Source: Minisyncoccota bacterium (lineage in GTDB: Bacteria; Verrucomicrobiota; Verrucomicrobiia; Methylacidiphilales; Verrucolacustridaceae). From it: a DNA stretch of 64,000 nt. The stretch spans positions 4,256-68,255 of the forward strand of contig JASGCJ010000004.1 of NCBI GenBank assembly GCA_030054195.1, written 5' to 3'. Shown here in pieces: positions 17,866 through 26,380 of the stretch; positions within the stretch are counted from its first letter, which is position 1, and each line of letters begins with the position of its first letter. Position numbers and translations under genes: made by a program. Below the pieces are notes generated by a model. That model was given only the letters and a program-made list of their open reading frames with translations, did no database searches and was not told where the DNA came from.

Positions 17866-19641
17866 ATGCGCATTTTCAATCATAAAATTAAAGTCGGCAT
17901 CCGCCCCACCATCGATGGTCGTCTCGGAGGCGTTCGTGAATCCCTCGAAAACCAGACCCTCTCTCTCGCCAAAACCGCCGCCAAGCTTATCTCCTCTTCC
18001 CTCCACCACCGAGATGGCTCAACCCTCGAGTGCATCATTCCCGACAAGTGCATCGGTGGTGCAGCCGAATCCTCCGATACCGACTCGCTCTTTGCCCGCG
18101 AAAATGTCGGTCTCACCCTCACTGTCACCCCCTGCTGGTGTTACGGCTCCGAAACGATGGACATGGACCCGCTGCGCCCGAAGGCCGTTTGGGGCTTTAA
18201 CGGAACGGAACGCCCTGGCGCCGTCTACCTCGCCGCCGTTCTCGCTGGTCACGCCCAAAAGGGCCTGCCTGCCTTCGGCATCTACGGCCGCGATGTCCAG
18301 GAAGCCGGCGACCTAAAGATCCCCGCCGACGTTTCCGAAAAAATTCTCCGCTTCTGCCAAGCCGGTCTCGCCGTCGCCACCATGCGCAATCGCGCATACC
18401 TCGCCATGGGAGGAACCTCCATGGGCATCGCCGGATCGATCGTCGATCCCAACTTCTTCGAATCCTATCTCGGTATGCGCGTCGAAAGCATCGACATGAC
18501 CGAATTCGTCCGCCGGATGGACCGAGGCATCTTCGATTCGTCAGAGAAGAAAAAAGCCCTCGCTTGGACAAAAAAGAACTGTCGCGAAGGCAAAGATTGG
18601 AACTCCCCGAAAACGAAACGTCCCCGTGCCCAACTCGATAAGGAGTGGGAGAAGTCGGTCGAGATGGCTCTCATCGCCCGCGACCTGATGGTCGGCAACC
18701 CGGCGCTAGCCAAAGCTGGGTTCGGCGAAGAGGCCCTCGGCCACGACGCCATCGTCGCCGGTTTCCAAGGCCAACGCCAATGGACCGATCACTTTCCCAA
18801 CGGCGACTACCTCGAAGCCATCCTCAACAGCTCGTTTGACTGGAACGGTCGTCGCGCTCCCTACCTCGTCGCTACGGAAAACGACGCCCTCAACGGAGTT
18901 GGAATGCTCTTCGGCAATCTTTTGACGAACACCGCCCAGATCTTTGCTGACGTTCGCACCTACTGGAGTCCGGATGCGGTCAAACGCGTCAGCGGTGAAA
19001 AACTTTCCGGAGCAGCCTCGGGAGGCTTCCTCCATCTGATCAACTCCGGCCCCGCCGCCCTCGACGGAGCCGGACAACAAAAGGTTTCCGGTAAGCCCGC
19101 GATGAAGCCGTTCTGGGAAATCAGCGACGCGGAGGAAAAGGCCTGCCTCGAAGCCACCAGTTGGCATCCCTCGATCACCGAGTATTTCCCAGGCGGAGGT
19201 TGGTCGACCCGCTTCCTCACACCTGGCTCTATGCCCTGCACCATTCATCGTCTCAACCTCGTGCGCGGGCTCGGTCCCGTTCTTCAAATTGCCGAGGGTC
19301 AAACCGTGGAACTTCCATCCAAGGTGAACCAGATTCTGGAAGAAAGAACCAATCCCACCTGGCCGACCACCTGGTTTGTTCCCCGCACCGGCGGAAGCGG
19401 GGTCTTCCGCGATGTCTTTTCGGTGATGAACGCATGGGGTGCCAATCACTGCGTCCTTACCTACGGCCATGTTGGAGCTGACCTGATCTCACTCGCTTCC
19501 CTCCTCCGGATTCCCGTCTACATGCACAATGTGGATTCGGAAAAAGTTTTCCGCCCCTCTGCATGGAACGCCTTTGGAACGGCCGACCTCGAATCGGCCG
19601 ACTTCCGCGCTTGCGCCAACTACGGCCCTATCTACCGCTAG
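17866..19641 (+). CDS. fucI: L-fucose isomerase
   Basis: 591 aa, the same length as E. coli FucI. It interconverts L-fucose and L-fuculose in the cytoplasm using Mn2+, the first step of fucose breakdown; the family also accepts D-arabinose. The metal and catalytic residues are present: E338 in [12 protein letters not shown]362 in IFADVRTYW and H528 in MNAWGANH, matching E337, D361 and H528 of the E. coli enzyme. The N-terminus ([20 protein letters not shown]) is also family-typical. It is divergent from fucP. No fuculokinase or fuculose-1-phosphate aldolase gene is in the window, so the later steps are encoded elsewhere or run by another route. Confidence 0.95.
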   Translation: MRIFNHKIKVGIRPTIDGRLGGVRESLENQTLSLAKTAAKLISSSLHHRDGSTLECIIPDKCIGGAAESSDTDSLFARENVGLTLTVTPCWCYGSETMDMDPLRPKAVWGFNGTERPGAVYLAAVLAGHAQKGLPAFGIYGRDVQEAGDLKIPADVSEKILRFCQAGLAVATMRNRAYLAMGGTSMGIAGSIVDPNFFESYLGMRVESIDMTEFVRRMDRGIFDSSEKKKALAWTKKNCREGKDWNSPKTKRPRAQLDKEWEKSVEMALIARDLMVGNPALAKAGFGEEALGHDAIVAGFQGQRQWTDHFPNGDYLEAILNSSFDWNGRRAPYLVATENDALNGVGMLFGNLLTNTAQIFADVRTYWSPDAVKRVSGEKLSGAASGGFLHLINSGPAALDGAGQQKVSGKPAMKPFWEISDAEEKACLEATSWHPSITEYFPGGGWSTRFLTPGSMPCTIHRLNLVRGLGPVLQIAEGQTVELPSKVNQILEERTNPTWPTTWFVPRTGGSGVFRDVFSVMNAWGANHCVLTYGHVGADLISLASLLRIPVYMHNVDSEKVFRPSAWNAFGTADLESADFRACANYGPIYR

Positions 19642-19755
19642 GGGTCAGAGGTCGGTTTTACACGCATATCAACCACGAATCGTAGAAAACTGGCGGACCC
19701 CATCGCCTCAGCGATTGCATTGATTCTTCCGCCTAAAGCAGAGTAAGTTTCACCG

Positions 19756-20718
19756 ATGCCGCTAATCGATAAACCCCTCAAAGAGCTTCAGTCTTATCGA
19801 GGCATCACCCCTGTGCCATCCGATTTCGACGAATATTGGGCAGTTGCCCTACAAGAGCTTGAGGCCAACGACCCAAAGCCAGAGCTTGTCCCCTCCAAGG
19901 CGATCCATCCCAATCATGCCGAATGCTTTGATCTTTGGTTCCGCGGGGTTGACGGAGCACGGATTCACGCCCAATACATGCGCCCCATAAAACATCAGGT
20001 TGCCGGCCCCGCCCTACTCCAATTTCACGGCTACTCGATGAGCAGTGGGGATTGGGTGGATAAACTCGGTTATGTCAGCCAAGGCATCGCCGTTGCCGCC
20101 CTCGACTGTCGCGGACAAGGGGGGGCCAGCGAAGACAACACCCCTGTCAAAGGGAATACTCTCAACGGCCACTTCATCCGCGGCCTTAGCGATGCCCCGG
20201 ACAAACTCCTCTTCCGGCGCATCTTTCTCGATGCCGTACAGCTTGCACGCATCGTGATGTCCTTTCCGGAAATTAACCCGGCGCGAGTCGGCACTCTGGG
20301 GGCCTCGCAGGGCGGCGCCCTCTCTATCGCCTGCGCGGCACTCGAGCCGCGCGTTTCGCGTTGTGTTTCCATCTTTCCATTCCTCTCCGATTACCAGCGG
20401 GTCTGGGAACTGGATTTGGCCAAGGAAGCCTACGCTGAACTGCGAACATTTTTTCGCTCTTTCGATCCTCGCCATGAGCGCGAGCACGAAATTTTCACCC
20501 GCCTTGGGTATATTGACGTAAAGAATCTCGCTCCCCGCATCCAAGCCAAGGTTCTCATGGGACTCTCTTTGATGGACACGATCTGCCCACCTTCCACCCA
20601 ATTCGCCGTCTACAACCAGATCAAAAGCGAAAAAGAGTGTGCTATCTACCCTGATTTCGCCCACGAAACACTGCCGGGGTTTTCCGACCTCGCCTTCAAT
20701 TTCCTAGCCCAACTCTGA
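19756..20718 (+). CDS. CE7 acetyl esterase (acetyl xylan esterase/cephalosporin-C deacetylase family)
   Basis: 320 aa alpha/beta hydrolase, close to the usual CE7 length. Hallmarks: the conserved RGQGG (119-123), the nucleophile elbow TLGASQGGALS with S184, an Asp near LSLMDTICPP and a His in DFAHE near the C-terminus. There is no signal peptide, so it should remove acetyl groups from small imported saccharides in the cytoplasm, as known CE7 enzymes do with short xylo- and other oligosaccharides. It lies 114 nt downstream of fucI on the same strand and may share its message. The region between them shows no clear promoter. Confidence 0.87.
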   Translation: MPLIDKPLKELQSYRGITPVPSDFDEYWAVALQELEANDPKPELVPSKAIHPNHAECFDLWFRGVDGARIHAQYMRPIKHQVAGPALLQFHGYSMSSGDWVDKLGYVSQGIAVAALDCRGQGGASEDNTPVKGNTLNGHFIRGLSDAPDKLLFRRIFLDAVQLARIVMSFPEINPARVGTLGASQGGALSIACAALEPRVSRCVSIFPFLSDYQRVWELDLAKEAYAELRTFFRSFDPRHEREHEIFTRLGYIDVKNLAPRIQAKVLMGLSLMDTICPPSTQFAVYNQIKSEKECAIYPDFAHETLPGFSDLAFNFLAQL

Positions 20719-20818
20719 GCAATCGCGCCCGATTCCCTGAAGCGCTTTATCTAACCAAAACTTTTTAACGGGTATTGGTTTCGTGGATCATGCCGGCAGG
20801 CAATCGCTCGGTGAATCA

Positions 20819-20855
20819 TTGACAAAACACAAAAAAGATAGTACAATCGCTTGTA
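20819..20855 (+). promoter_or_regulatory. Promoter with overlapping LacI-type operator
   Basis: TTGACA (20819-20824), 17 nt, TACAAT (20842-20847) is a near-consensus sigma70-type promoter. The -10 forms the left half of TACAATCGCTTGTA (20842-20855), a 14-bp palindrome with one mismatch to the ACAAGCGCTTGT sites elsewhere in the window. A repressor bound here would cover the -10. The downstream gene is the giant SGNH/InlB-repeat protein at 20975. Confidence 0.65.
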
Positions 20856-20974
20856 TTAGGTTTTATCTTGAAGAAATACCCTCTTCTCTTTTTAAGCAAA
20901 TCCCAGGTAAGGCTCATCCCCGCAGTCAGCCTCCCTATTGGCTGTAAAGACAGATCCCACTCTCCCGACTCACC

Positions 20975-23900
20975 ATGAAAACCCCACGCGTCATCCTCGC
21001 CCTGCTGGGGTTTTTTGCGGCAAACCTCCACAGCCAAGCCTACCAATATGAGTACACTCCCTATAATGCTGGGGCAATGGACCCGCAGCCAAGCGGTTGG
21101 CCGGTCACTGATGCAGAGAAACTCTACATCCAGCAGGCAGAATACTTGCGGTACCCGGGTAAAGAAACGTCTAAGAACGCAACCGGGCAGCCCACCGGCA
21201 TAAGTATTTTGACCATGGTGGCGCAAACGCCCAACACCCAAGGCTGGGGGGCCAACAATTCGTACTTCGATACTCATCAGAAAACTATCCAACCGATTTT
21301 GGACAACACCGATAACATTCGGGACAGTCTAGATATCATCATGGTCGGTGACAGCATCACCTCCCAGTGGGGCGGAGGGCAGATGGGCGCATGGACAGCG
21401 ACATGGACCTCCAACTTTGGTTCTTACAAGGCGATCAACATGGGAATTGGCGGGGATCGCACTTCGTCGGTTCTTTGGCGTTTAGATCACGCACCCTTCG
21501 ACCTCCTCACGCGCCCACCCAAGGTCATCGTCCTGCAAATCGGCAACAACAACCAATACCTGAAGGCTCAGGGCGTGCCGACTTCCAGTAGCGTGCAAGG
21601 GGTGGTGACGTGCTTGAAAAACCTGCGCTCCAAATTCCCCAGCACGCCGATTATCTGGTTAAATCTGTTTCCCGTGACAGGGCTCAGCTCGAGCACCTAC
21701 CTCAAGGAACTTCACGATGCCTGCACCGCGGCAGGCATCACCGAGCCGGCTTCACCCAACTACGTTTCCAATGTTTATCCGCTCGATCTATGGAACCAAT
21801 ACGTGAGCGCGGACGGAGTCACCGCGAATTCTACATATTTCTATGACGGGGTTCATCCGAACGCTGCGGGTTACCAATTATGGGCCGACAATATGAAGCC
21901 GATGATCACCGCGTTACTGAACCCTGCGGTGACCTACAACGGCAACGGCAACACGGGCGGCACTGCCCCGATCGATGCCAGCAGCCCATACGCACAAGGT
22001 GGGACAGTGACGGTGATTGGCAACACGGGCAGTCTGACCAAGACCAACTACACCTTCGCGGGCTGGAACACGGCCGCCGACGGTAGCGGAACGAGTTACA
22101 GCGTGGGCAGCACCTTTGCGATTTCCAACCCGACCACCCTGTATGCCCAGTGGCTCTTTAGCGGAGCCTGTACGCTGACTTACAACGGGAACGGCAACAC
22201 GGGCGGTAACGTGCCTGCCGACAGCAGCAGTCCCTACGCGGCTGGAACAACGGTCACCGTGCTAGGTAACACAGGCGGCCTGACCAAATCTGGAAGTTAC
22301 ACCTTCGGGGGCTGGAACACAGCCGCGAACGGCAGCGGGACCACCTATACCGCAGGTAATACCTTCGCCATCAGGACCCCGACCACACTCTATGCTCAAT
22401 GGACTTACAACGGGCCAACTTACACGGTGACCTACAACGGTAACGGCAGCACGGGCGGGAGCGTTCCTGCCGAAACCAACAGCCCTTACATGCCCGGCGT
22501 GACAGTGACAGTGCTGGGCAATACCGGGAGCCTTAGCAGGACCAACTACATCTTTGCAGGCTGGAACACGGCCGCCGATGGAAGCGGAACGAGCTACAGC
22601 GCGGGCAGCTTGTTCACGATTTCGAGCGCCACCACCCTTTATGCAAAATGGACATTCAACGGCCCCTGCACGCTGACCTATGACGGAAACGGAAACACGG
22701 GCGGGACCGCGCCCACCGACGCGAACTCCCCCTACACGGTCGGGGCAACAGTCACAGTGCTAAGCAATACTGGCAACCTGAGCAAGTCTGGCAACTTCAC
22801 CTTCGCGGGCTGGAACACGGCCGCAAACGGCAGCGGAACGAGTGTCGTCCCGGGAAATAACTTCACCGTCGTAGCCCCGCTCACCCTGTATGCCCAGTGG
22901 AACTCCACAGCCACTTATACATGGACTCAAACCGCAGGTAACACACAGCCCTGGGCCACGGCAGGAAACTGGTTGGGTGGGGTCGCCCCCACTCCGTTTT
23001 CCGGTGACACGATGGACTTCAGCACAGTCAACATTGCGGCCTCCACGACTTTGACCCTGGGCGCGGACAGGACGGCGACTATATGGAACTTCGGCGACAC
23101 CTCGGGCGCCCAGACCTGGAGTGTTGCCAGCAGCAACAAGATTATCTTGGCGGGAACCGCCCCGACGATCTGCGTGCTTCAAAACTCCCTCACGGTAAAC
23201 TGCCCCATCACTGGTTCGGCCGGTCTTACCAAAGCTGGGGCGGGTCTCTTGACGCTCTCCAGCAGCACGAGCGCCTACACCGGCGGCACCTTCATCAAAG
23301 AGGGATCGCTTGCCTTGGGAACGGGCAACGACAGAATCCCGACCGGTTCGGTGGTGACGCTTGGCGACACTTCCACCAAAGGCACACTGATTTTGGGCAG
23401 CAGCGGCACCCCGCGAAATCAAACGCTCGGCGGGCTGTCGAGCACAGGGCTGGGCGGTAACGTGATCGGCCAAGGTGCAGGCTCCACACTCACTTTGAAC
23501 ATGTCCGCCAACAGCACCTACGGGGGCGTATTGGGTGGAACGGGCACGGGCAATAACAATCTTATACTCATCAAACAAGGCAATGGCACACTGACGCTCT
23601 CTGGCGCCAACACCTACACGGGCGCAACCTCGCTTAATGGTGGCACACTCGTAGTCAGCGGCAGTCTTGCGAACACCACCGTGACCGTGGGTAACGGCGC
23701 AACTCTCGCCGGTTCAGGCAACATCGGTGGAAGCGTTATCATTCAAAACGGAGGCCATCAGGCGTTCGTTGTCGCCACGACTTCCGGAGCACAGGCAACC
23801 CGCACCATCAGCGGAACGCTCACGTTGGATGCTGGCCACGTCATCGACCTCACCTCCGCAGCCACGTCCGCCGCTGGAACCTACACTCTCGTCACGGCTA

Positions 23901-24379
23901 CTGGGGGCGTGACTGGCACCGTTGGCACCGTCAATCTGACCGGTCTTAACGGTACTGTCTCCATAGTTGGCAAGAGTCTCGTCCTTACCGTCGCCGCAGC
24001 TAGCTATTATGAAAGCTGGAAAAGCGCCAACAGCCTGATCGGAGGACCCACCGCAGACGAGGATGGGGATGGATGGACAAATTTCCTGGAGTATGCGTTC
24101 GGGAGTAATCCCAAGGCCTCCAACGGCTCCTTGATCTCGATTGAGCCAACAGTTTCAGATGGTCCAACGCTCAGGTTCAATCGTCGCTCCCCGGAATATG
24201 GGGGTCCCGCCATGAGCTACTGGTACTCCCAAAGTTTGTCACCGGATTCATGGCAGGAGTTCGTGCCCGAGCGAATGGATGTTTCTGGATCTGGAGAGGT
24301 TCAGGATGCCCGCGCCGTGCTACCAGCAACCCTCCGCAATCAACCCAAGAGTTTCTTCCAGATTCGCGTATCCCAATAG
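20975..24379 (+). CDS. Giant secreted SGNH hydrolase with InlB-type repeats and beta-strand repeats
   Basis: 1134 aa. Signal peptide MKTPRVILALLGFFAANLHS, then the family motif YTPYNAGAMDPQPSGWPVT shared by other SGNH proteins in this window. Catalytic core: VGDSITSQWGG with S127, INMGIGGDRTSSVLWRLDH, IGNNNQY, and DGVHPNAAGY supplying Asp/His near residues 289-292. From about 320 to 645 come four Listeria-Bacteroides (InlB B) repeats. After these are two autotransporter-associated strands (GAGLLTLSSS, GNGTLTLSGANTYTG) in a beta-helical stretch, and a C-terminal module with DEDGDGWTNFLEYAFG, common in secreted proteins of Verrucomicrobiota. No PEP-CTERM or beta-barrel end is present. Probably a cell-surface carbohydrate esterase held or extended by the repeats. 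Confidence 0.82.
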   Translation: MKTPRVILALLGFFAANLHSQAYQYEYTPYNAGAMDPQPSGWPVTDAEKLYIQQAEYLRYPGKETSKNATGQPTGISILTMVAQTPNTQGWGANNSYFDTHQKTIQPILDNTDNIRDSLDIIMVGDSITSQWGGGQMGAWTATWTSNFGSYKAINMGIGGDRTSSVLWRLDHAPFDLLTRPPKVIVLQIGNNNQYLKAQGVPTSSSVQGVVTCLKNLRSKFPSTPIIWLNLFPVTGLSSSTYLKELHDACTAAGITEPASPNYVSNVYPLDLWNQYVSADGVTANSTYFYDGVHPNAAGYQLWADNMKPMITALLNPAVTYNGNGNTGGTAPIDASSPYAQGGTVTVIGNTGSLTKTNYTFAGWNTAADGSGTSYSVGSTFAISNPTTLYAQWLFSGACTLTYNGNGNTGGNVPADSSSPYAAGTTVTVLGNTGGLTKSGSYTFGGWNTAANGSGTTYTAGNTFAIRTPTTLYAQWTYNGPTYTVTYNGNGSTGGSVPAETNSPYMPGVTVTVLGNTGSLSRTNYIFAGWNTAADGSGTSYSAGSLFTISSATTLYAKWTFNGPCTLTYDGNGNTGGTAPTDANSPYTVGATVTVLSNTGNLSKSGNFTFAGWNTAANGSGTSVVPGNNFTVVAPLTLYAQWNSTATYTWTQTAGNTQPWATAGNWLGGVAPTPFSGDTMDFSTVNIAASTTLTLGADRTATIWNFGDTSGAQTWSVASSNKIILAGTAPTICVLQNSLTVNCPITGSAGLTKAGAGLLTLSSSTSAYTGGTFIKEGSLALGTGNDRIPTGSVVTLGDTSTKGTLILGSSGTPRNQTLGGLSSTGLGGNVIGQGAGSTLTLNMSANSTYGGVLGGTGTGNNNLILIKQGNGTLTLSGANTYTGATSLNGGTLVVSGSLANTTVTVGNGATLAGSGNIGGSVIIQNGGHQAFVVATTSGAQATRTISGTLTLDAGHVIDLTSAATSAAGTYTLVTATGGVTGTVGTVNLTGLNGTVSIVGKSLVLTVAAASYYESWKSANSLIGGPTADEDGDGWTNFLEYAFGSNPKASNGSLISIEPTVSDGPTLRFNRRSPEYGGPAMSYWYSQSLSPDSWQEFVPERMDVSGSGEVQDARAVLPATLRNQPKSFFQIRVSQ
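21932..22905 (+). repeat. Four in-frame InlB B-type tandem repeats inside the giant SGNH gene
   Basis: Four units begin near 21932, 22178, 22430 and 22676 with periods of about 246, 252 and 246 nt (82-84 codons). Each starts with a TYNGNGNTGG-like stretch, passes through a GNTG..T box and F-GWNTAA-GSGT, and ends with TTLYAQW. They are similar but clearly diverged at DNA level, so not a recent expansion. Confidence 0.85.
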
Positions 24380-24497
24380 GATTTACGAAAATTCACTTTG
24401 GCCTCATGGTTGGCAACGCCTGGTCATTGGTCCTGCTCCTTGGGAAATTTTTGATCGCCGATCCTGAGGTAAACTTTGCCAAAAGGTTCTCTTGGGC

Positions 24498-24525
24498 GAG
24501 GGTCTCGGTCCCTCCCGATTTTATA
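24498..24525 (+). terminator. Weak candidate terminator after the giant SGNH gene
   Basis: GAGGG (24498-24502), a 7-nt loop and CCCTC (24510-24514), then a short T-rich run (ATTTTAT). The stem is short and the T-tract is broken, so this is only a possibility. It lies in the 150 nt between the giant gene and the convergent aldolase. Confidence 0.22.
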
Positions 24526-24529
24526 AATG

Positions 24530-25189
24530 TTAGTTTCGCTGAGCCGATACTAGGCGTTGCGCGGCCTTCGCCCGGGCGGTGATTTTTTTCCAGTCTTTCA
24601 CCCGAATCAATTCGCTCGGGGCTATCCATGAACCCCCGATCGCCGCAACCAGAGGTTCCCGTAGGTAGGCACCGGCCGTAGCTGGGGTCAGCCCCCCCAA
24701 GGGTAGATACCGAAGCCGCAGGTGGGCAAAGGGAGTGGCCAGAACCCGCAAGTATCGGACGCCGCCCAGCGGCTCGGCCGGAAAGAACTTAACGAGGCGA
24801 CAACCGTGCTCAACCGCAACCTCAATATCGGACGCTGTGGCCACACCTGGTGCAAAGGAAAATCCTTGATCCCGGGCCGCCTCCAAAACGCGCGGATTGC
24901 AGCCCGGAGCCACCCCGAAAGCCGCCCCAGCCTCACTCGCTGCAGTAAGCTGGTCGCAGGTGAGGATGGTGCCGACTCCTGCTACCATTTCCGGAACCTC
25001 TCGCCGGATTGCGCGGAGGGCGTCAAGCGCAGCTGGGGTTCGCAAAGCCAATTCCATCATGTTGACACCCCCTTTGGACAATGCGCGGGCCAGCGGCACG
25101 GCGTCATGGACCTTCTCGACAATGAGAACCGCAACAACGCCAGCGGCCACGACTTTGTTCTCCAGTGAGGGCTCAAAAAGAGGACTCAT
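24530..25189 (-). CDS. KDPG/KHG-type aldolase (2-keto-3-deoxy-sugar acid aldolase)
   Basis: 219 aa, the standard length of the Eda family, a cytoplasmic class I aldolase that splits 2-keto-3-deoxy-6-phosphogluconate or -galactonate into pyruvate and glyceraldehyde 3-phosphate. E46 in GVNMMELALRT and the Schiff-base K134 in GCRLVKFFPAE are in place, as are GVGTILT and the phosphate-site GGLTP. It lies 89 nt downstream of the pseudopilin gene on the same strand and may be read from the operator-containing promoter at 26222-26250. The window has no matching dehydratase or KDG kinase unless the ROK kinase at 48756 serves. Confidence 0.88.
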   Translation of the reverse strand: MSPLFEPSLENKVVAAGVVAVLIVEKVHDAVPLARALSKGGVNMMELALRTPAALDALRAIRREVPEMVAGVGTILTCDQLTAASEAGAAFGVAPGCNPRVLEAARDQGFSFAPGVATASDIEVAVEHGCRLVKFFPAEPLGGVRYLRVLATPFAHLRLRYLPLGGLTPATAGAYLREPLVAAIGGSWIAPSELIRVKDWKKITARAKAAQRLVSAQRN

Positions 25190-25278
25190 ACTTATCTAGC
25201 TACACCTTTCAAATAGGCTTGCGAGTTTAGGCCAAGACCCCAGTACACGACTCCCTCCGGAAAAAGGGTGCAAAACGC

Positions 25279-26112
25279 TCACGGCACCTTGACATCCTTA
25301 GCGGTGGGAGCTTTGTACGAAGCGGCCTGATAAATCCATTGGAGTTCCGACATGCCCGCATCGTAGGAAGCCCATTTCACACTGCCATCGCCATAGAGGA
25401 CGTTCATCCCCTTGGGAATTCCGTTATGATAAAGTGTGAAGGAGGGGTTGGCAGAAGTGGAGGTCGTCCGAGTCCCGCCGGTACTGTGGGTACACCGCCA
25501 AGCGGAGCCATAGGTGTAAACCGTGTCCTGCATGAGAAGCGTGCGGGGTCCCAAGGCGGCTTGGCGCCCGGAGTTGATGCTTCCGCCCGGAGCAATGGAG
25601 GAGGGAAAACTGCCGGCATAATACTGGTAGGTGCTGCGAAACAGGGTCGTATTTCCTGGATCGTCAATGGAGACAGCCTTCGTGGCTGGGCAGCCCCAAA
25701 TCCGAAAGTCGGAGAAGTAAGGTTTGCACATGTCGACAAATGTATTTCCGTAGGAATCGGGATAGCTTCGCCCGGTTGGGTTGGGCAACTGACCATTGTT
25801 ATCCGACGCATAGGCAAGCAAGGCAACACCACATTGACGAAGATTGCTAGCGCACGCGGCACGGGAAGACTTTTCCCTCATCTGCCCAAGGACTGGTACG
25901 GAAAGAGCAATCAGCAAACCGAGGATTGCAACGACGACCAGGATTTCGACCAGACTGAACCCCCTTTGGCCCCCTGTCCGCTCTCCCCCCAGACGAGAAA
26001 AGAAAAAGCCGGGCGACAAACCCAAGCTAGATCGGTTTTTTATCGCGCCAGCCCCCATTACTCCAAAAGACCATATGAGACTGCCAACGCGGCGCATGAG
26101 CTTAGATCTCAT
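25279..26112 (-). CDS. Type II secretion pseudopilin-like protein with prepilin N-terminus
   Basis: The core is a prepilin cleavage site and hydrophobic helix, RGFSLVEILVVVAILGLL, followed by a Ser/Ala-rich segment (SRAACASNLRQCGVALLAYA) and a C-terminal MNVLYGDGSVKWASYD, the H-x9-DG-like ending common in Planctomycetes, Lentisphaerae and Verrucomicrobiota. I place the start at the ATG at 26112, which has an AAGG about 8 nt upstream; the frame runs to an ATG at 26199 and the leader stays long (about 45 residues) either way, so a downstream TTG is possible. Such proteins are thought to be minor pilins or surface proteins. Its position behind an operator shared with secreted enzymes suggests a part in export or surface attachment. 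Confidence 0.75.
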   Translation of the reverse strand: MRSKLMRRVGSLIWSFGVMGAGAIKNRSSLGLSPGFFFSRLGGERTGGQRGFSLVEILVVVAILGLLIALSVPVLGQMREKSSRAACASNLRQCGVALLAYASDNNGQLPNPTGRSYPDSYGNTFVDMCKPYFSDFRIWGCPATKAVSIDDPGNTTLFRSTYQYYAGSFPSSIAPGGSINSGRQAALGPRTLLMQDTVYTYGSAWRCTHSTGGTRTTSTSANPSFTLYHNGIPKGMNVLYGDGSVKWASYDAGMSELQWIYQAASYKAPTAKDVKVP

Positions 26113-26221
26113 TTGAAAACCTTGACCGATCTTTCCACGAAAGGCATGAAAAAGAATATGGCACCGGATGGTGAACATCGACCGAGCGAACTTGACCATA
26201 TAGGGGAAAGGTCACTATTTC

Positions 26222-26250
26222 TTATTACAAGCGCTTGTATCTTTTGTCAA
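26222..26250 (-). promoter_or_regulatory. Promoter with perfect LacI-type operator in its spacer
   Basis: Minus strand TTGACA (26250-26245), 17 nt, TAATAA (26227-26222). The spacer is filled by the perfect 14-bp palindrome TACAAGCGCTTGTA (26226-26239). It drives the pseudopilin gene and possibly the aldolase. The giant protein gene starts on the other strand, so the site may serve both; no convincing plus-strand hexamer pair was seen. Confidence 0.7.
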
Positions 26251-26380
26251 AAAAAGATAAGAACATACTTGGATTATCCCCAAGGACCCGTCGGTCTTGG
26301 TTTTCGATTCATATGAATTCCCATTTTGTGGTTGGCCCAAAAATTTGAAAACATCCCCACCTCTATGCGTCGTCACTTAC

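Noticed and set aside
19642-19660. GGGGTCAG after fucI and again near 54754, similar to some REP elements
   Set aside because: Only the short core is shared and no inverted partner was found, so a repeat family cannot be supported.
20740-20747. AAGCGCTT near the CE7 stop
   Set aside because: Only the 8-bp core is shared; flanks do not extend the palindrome and no promoter surrounds it.
22760-23578. 272-codon open frame opposite the giant SGNH gene
   Set aside because: Antisense to repeat-rich sequence and without any recognisable domain.
25339-26316. 325-codon open frame opposite the pseudopilin gene
   Set aside because: The minus strand encodes a clear prepilin motif; the plus frame has none and starts inside it.
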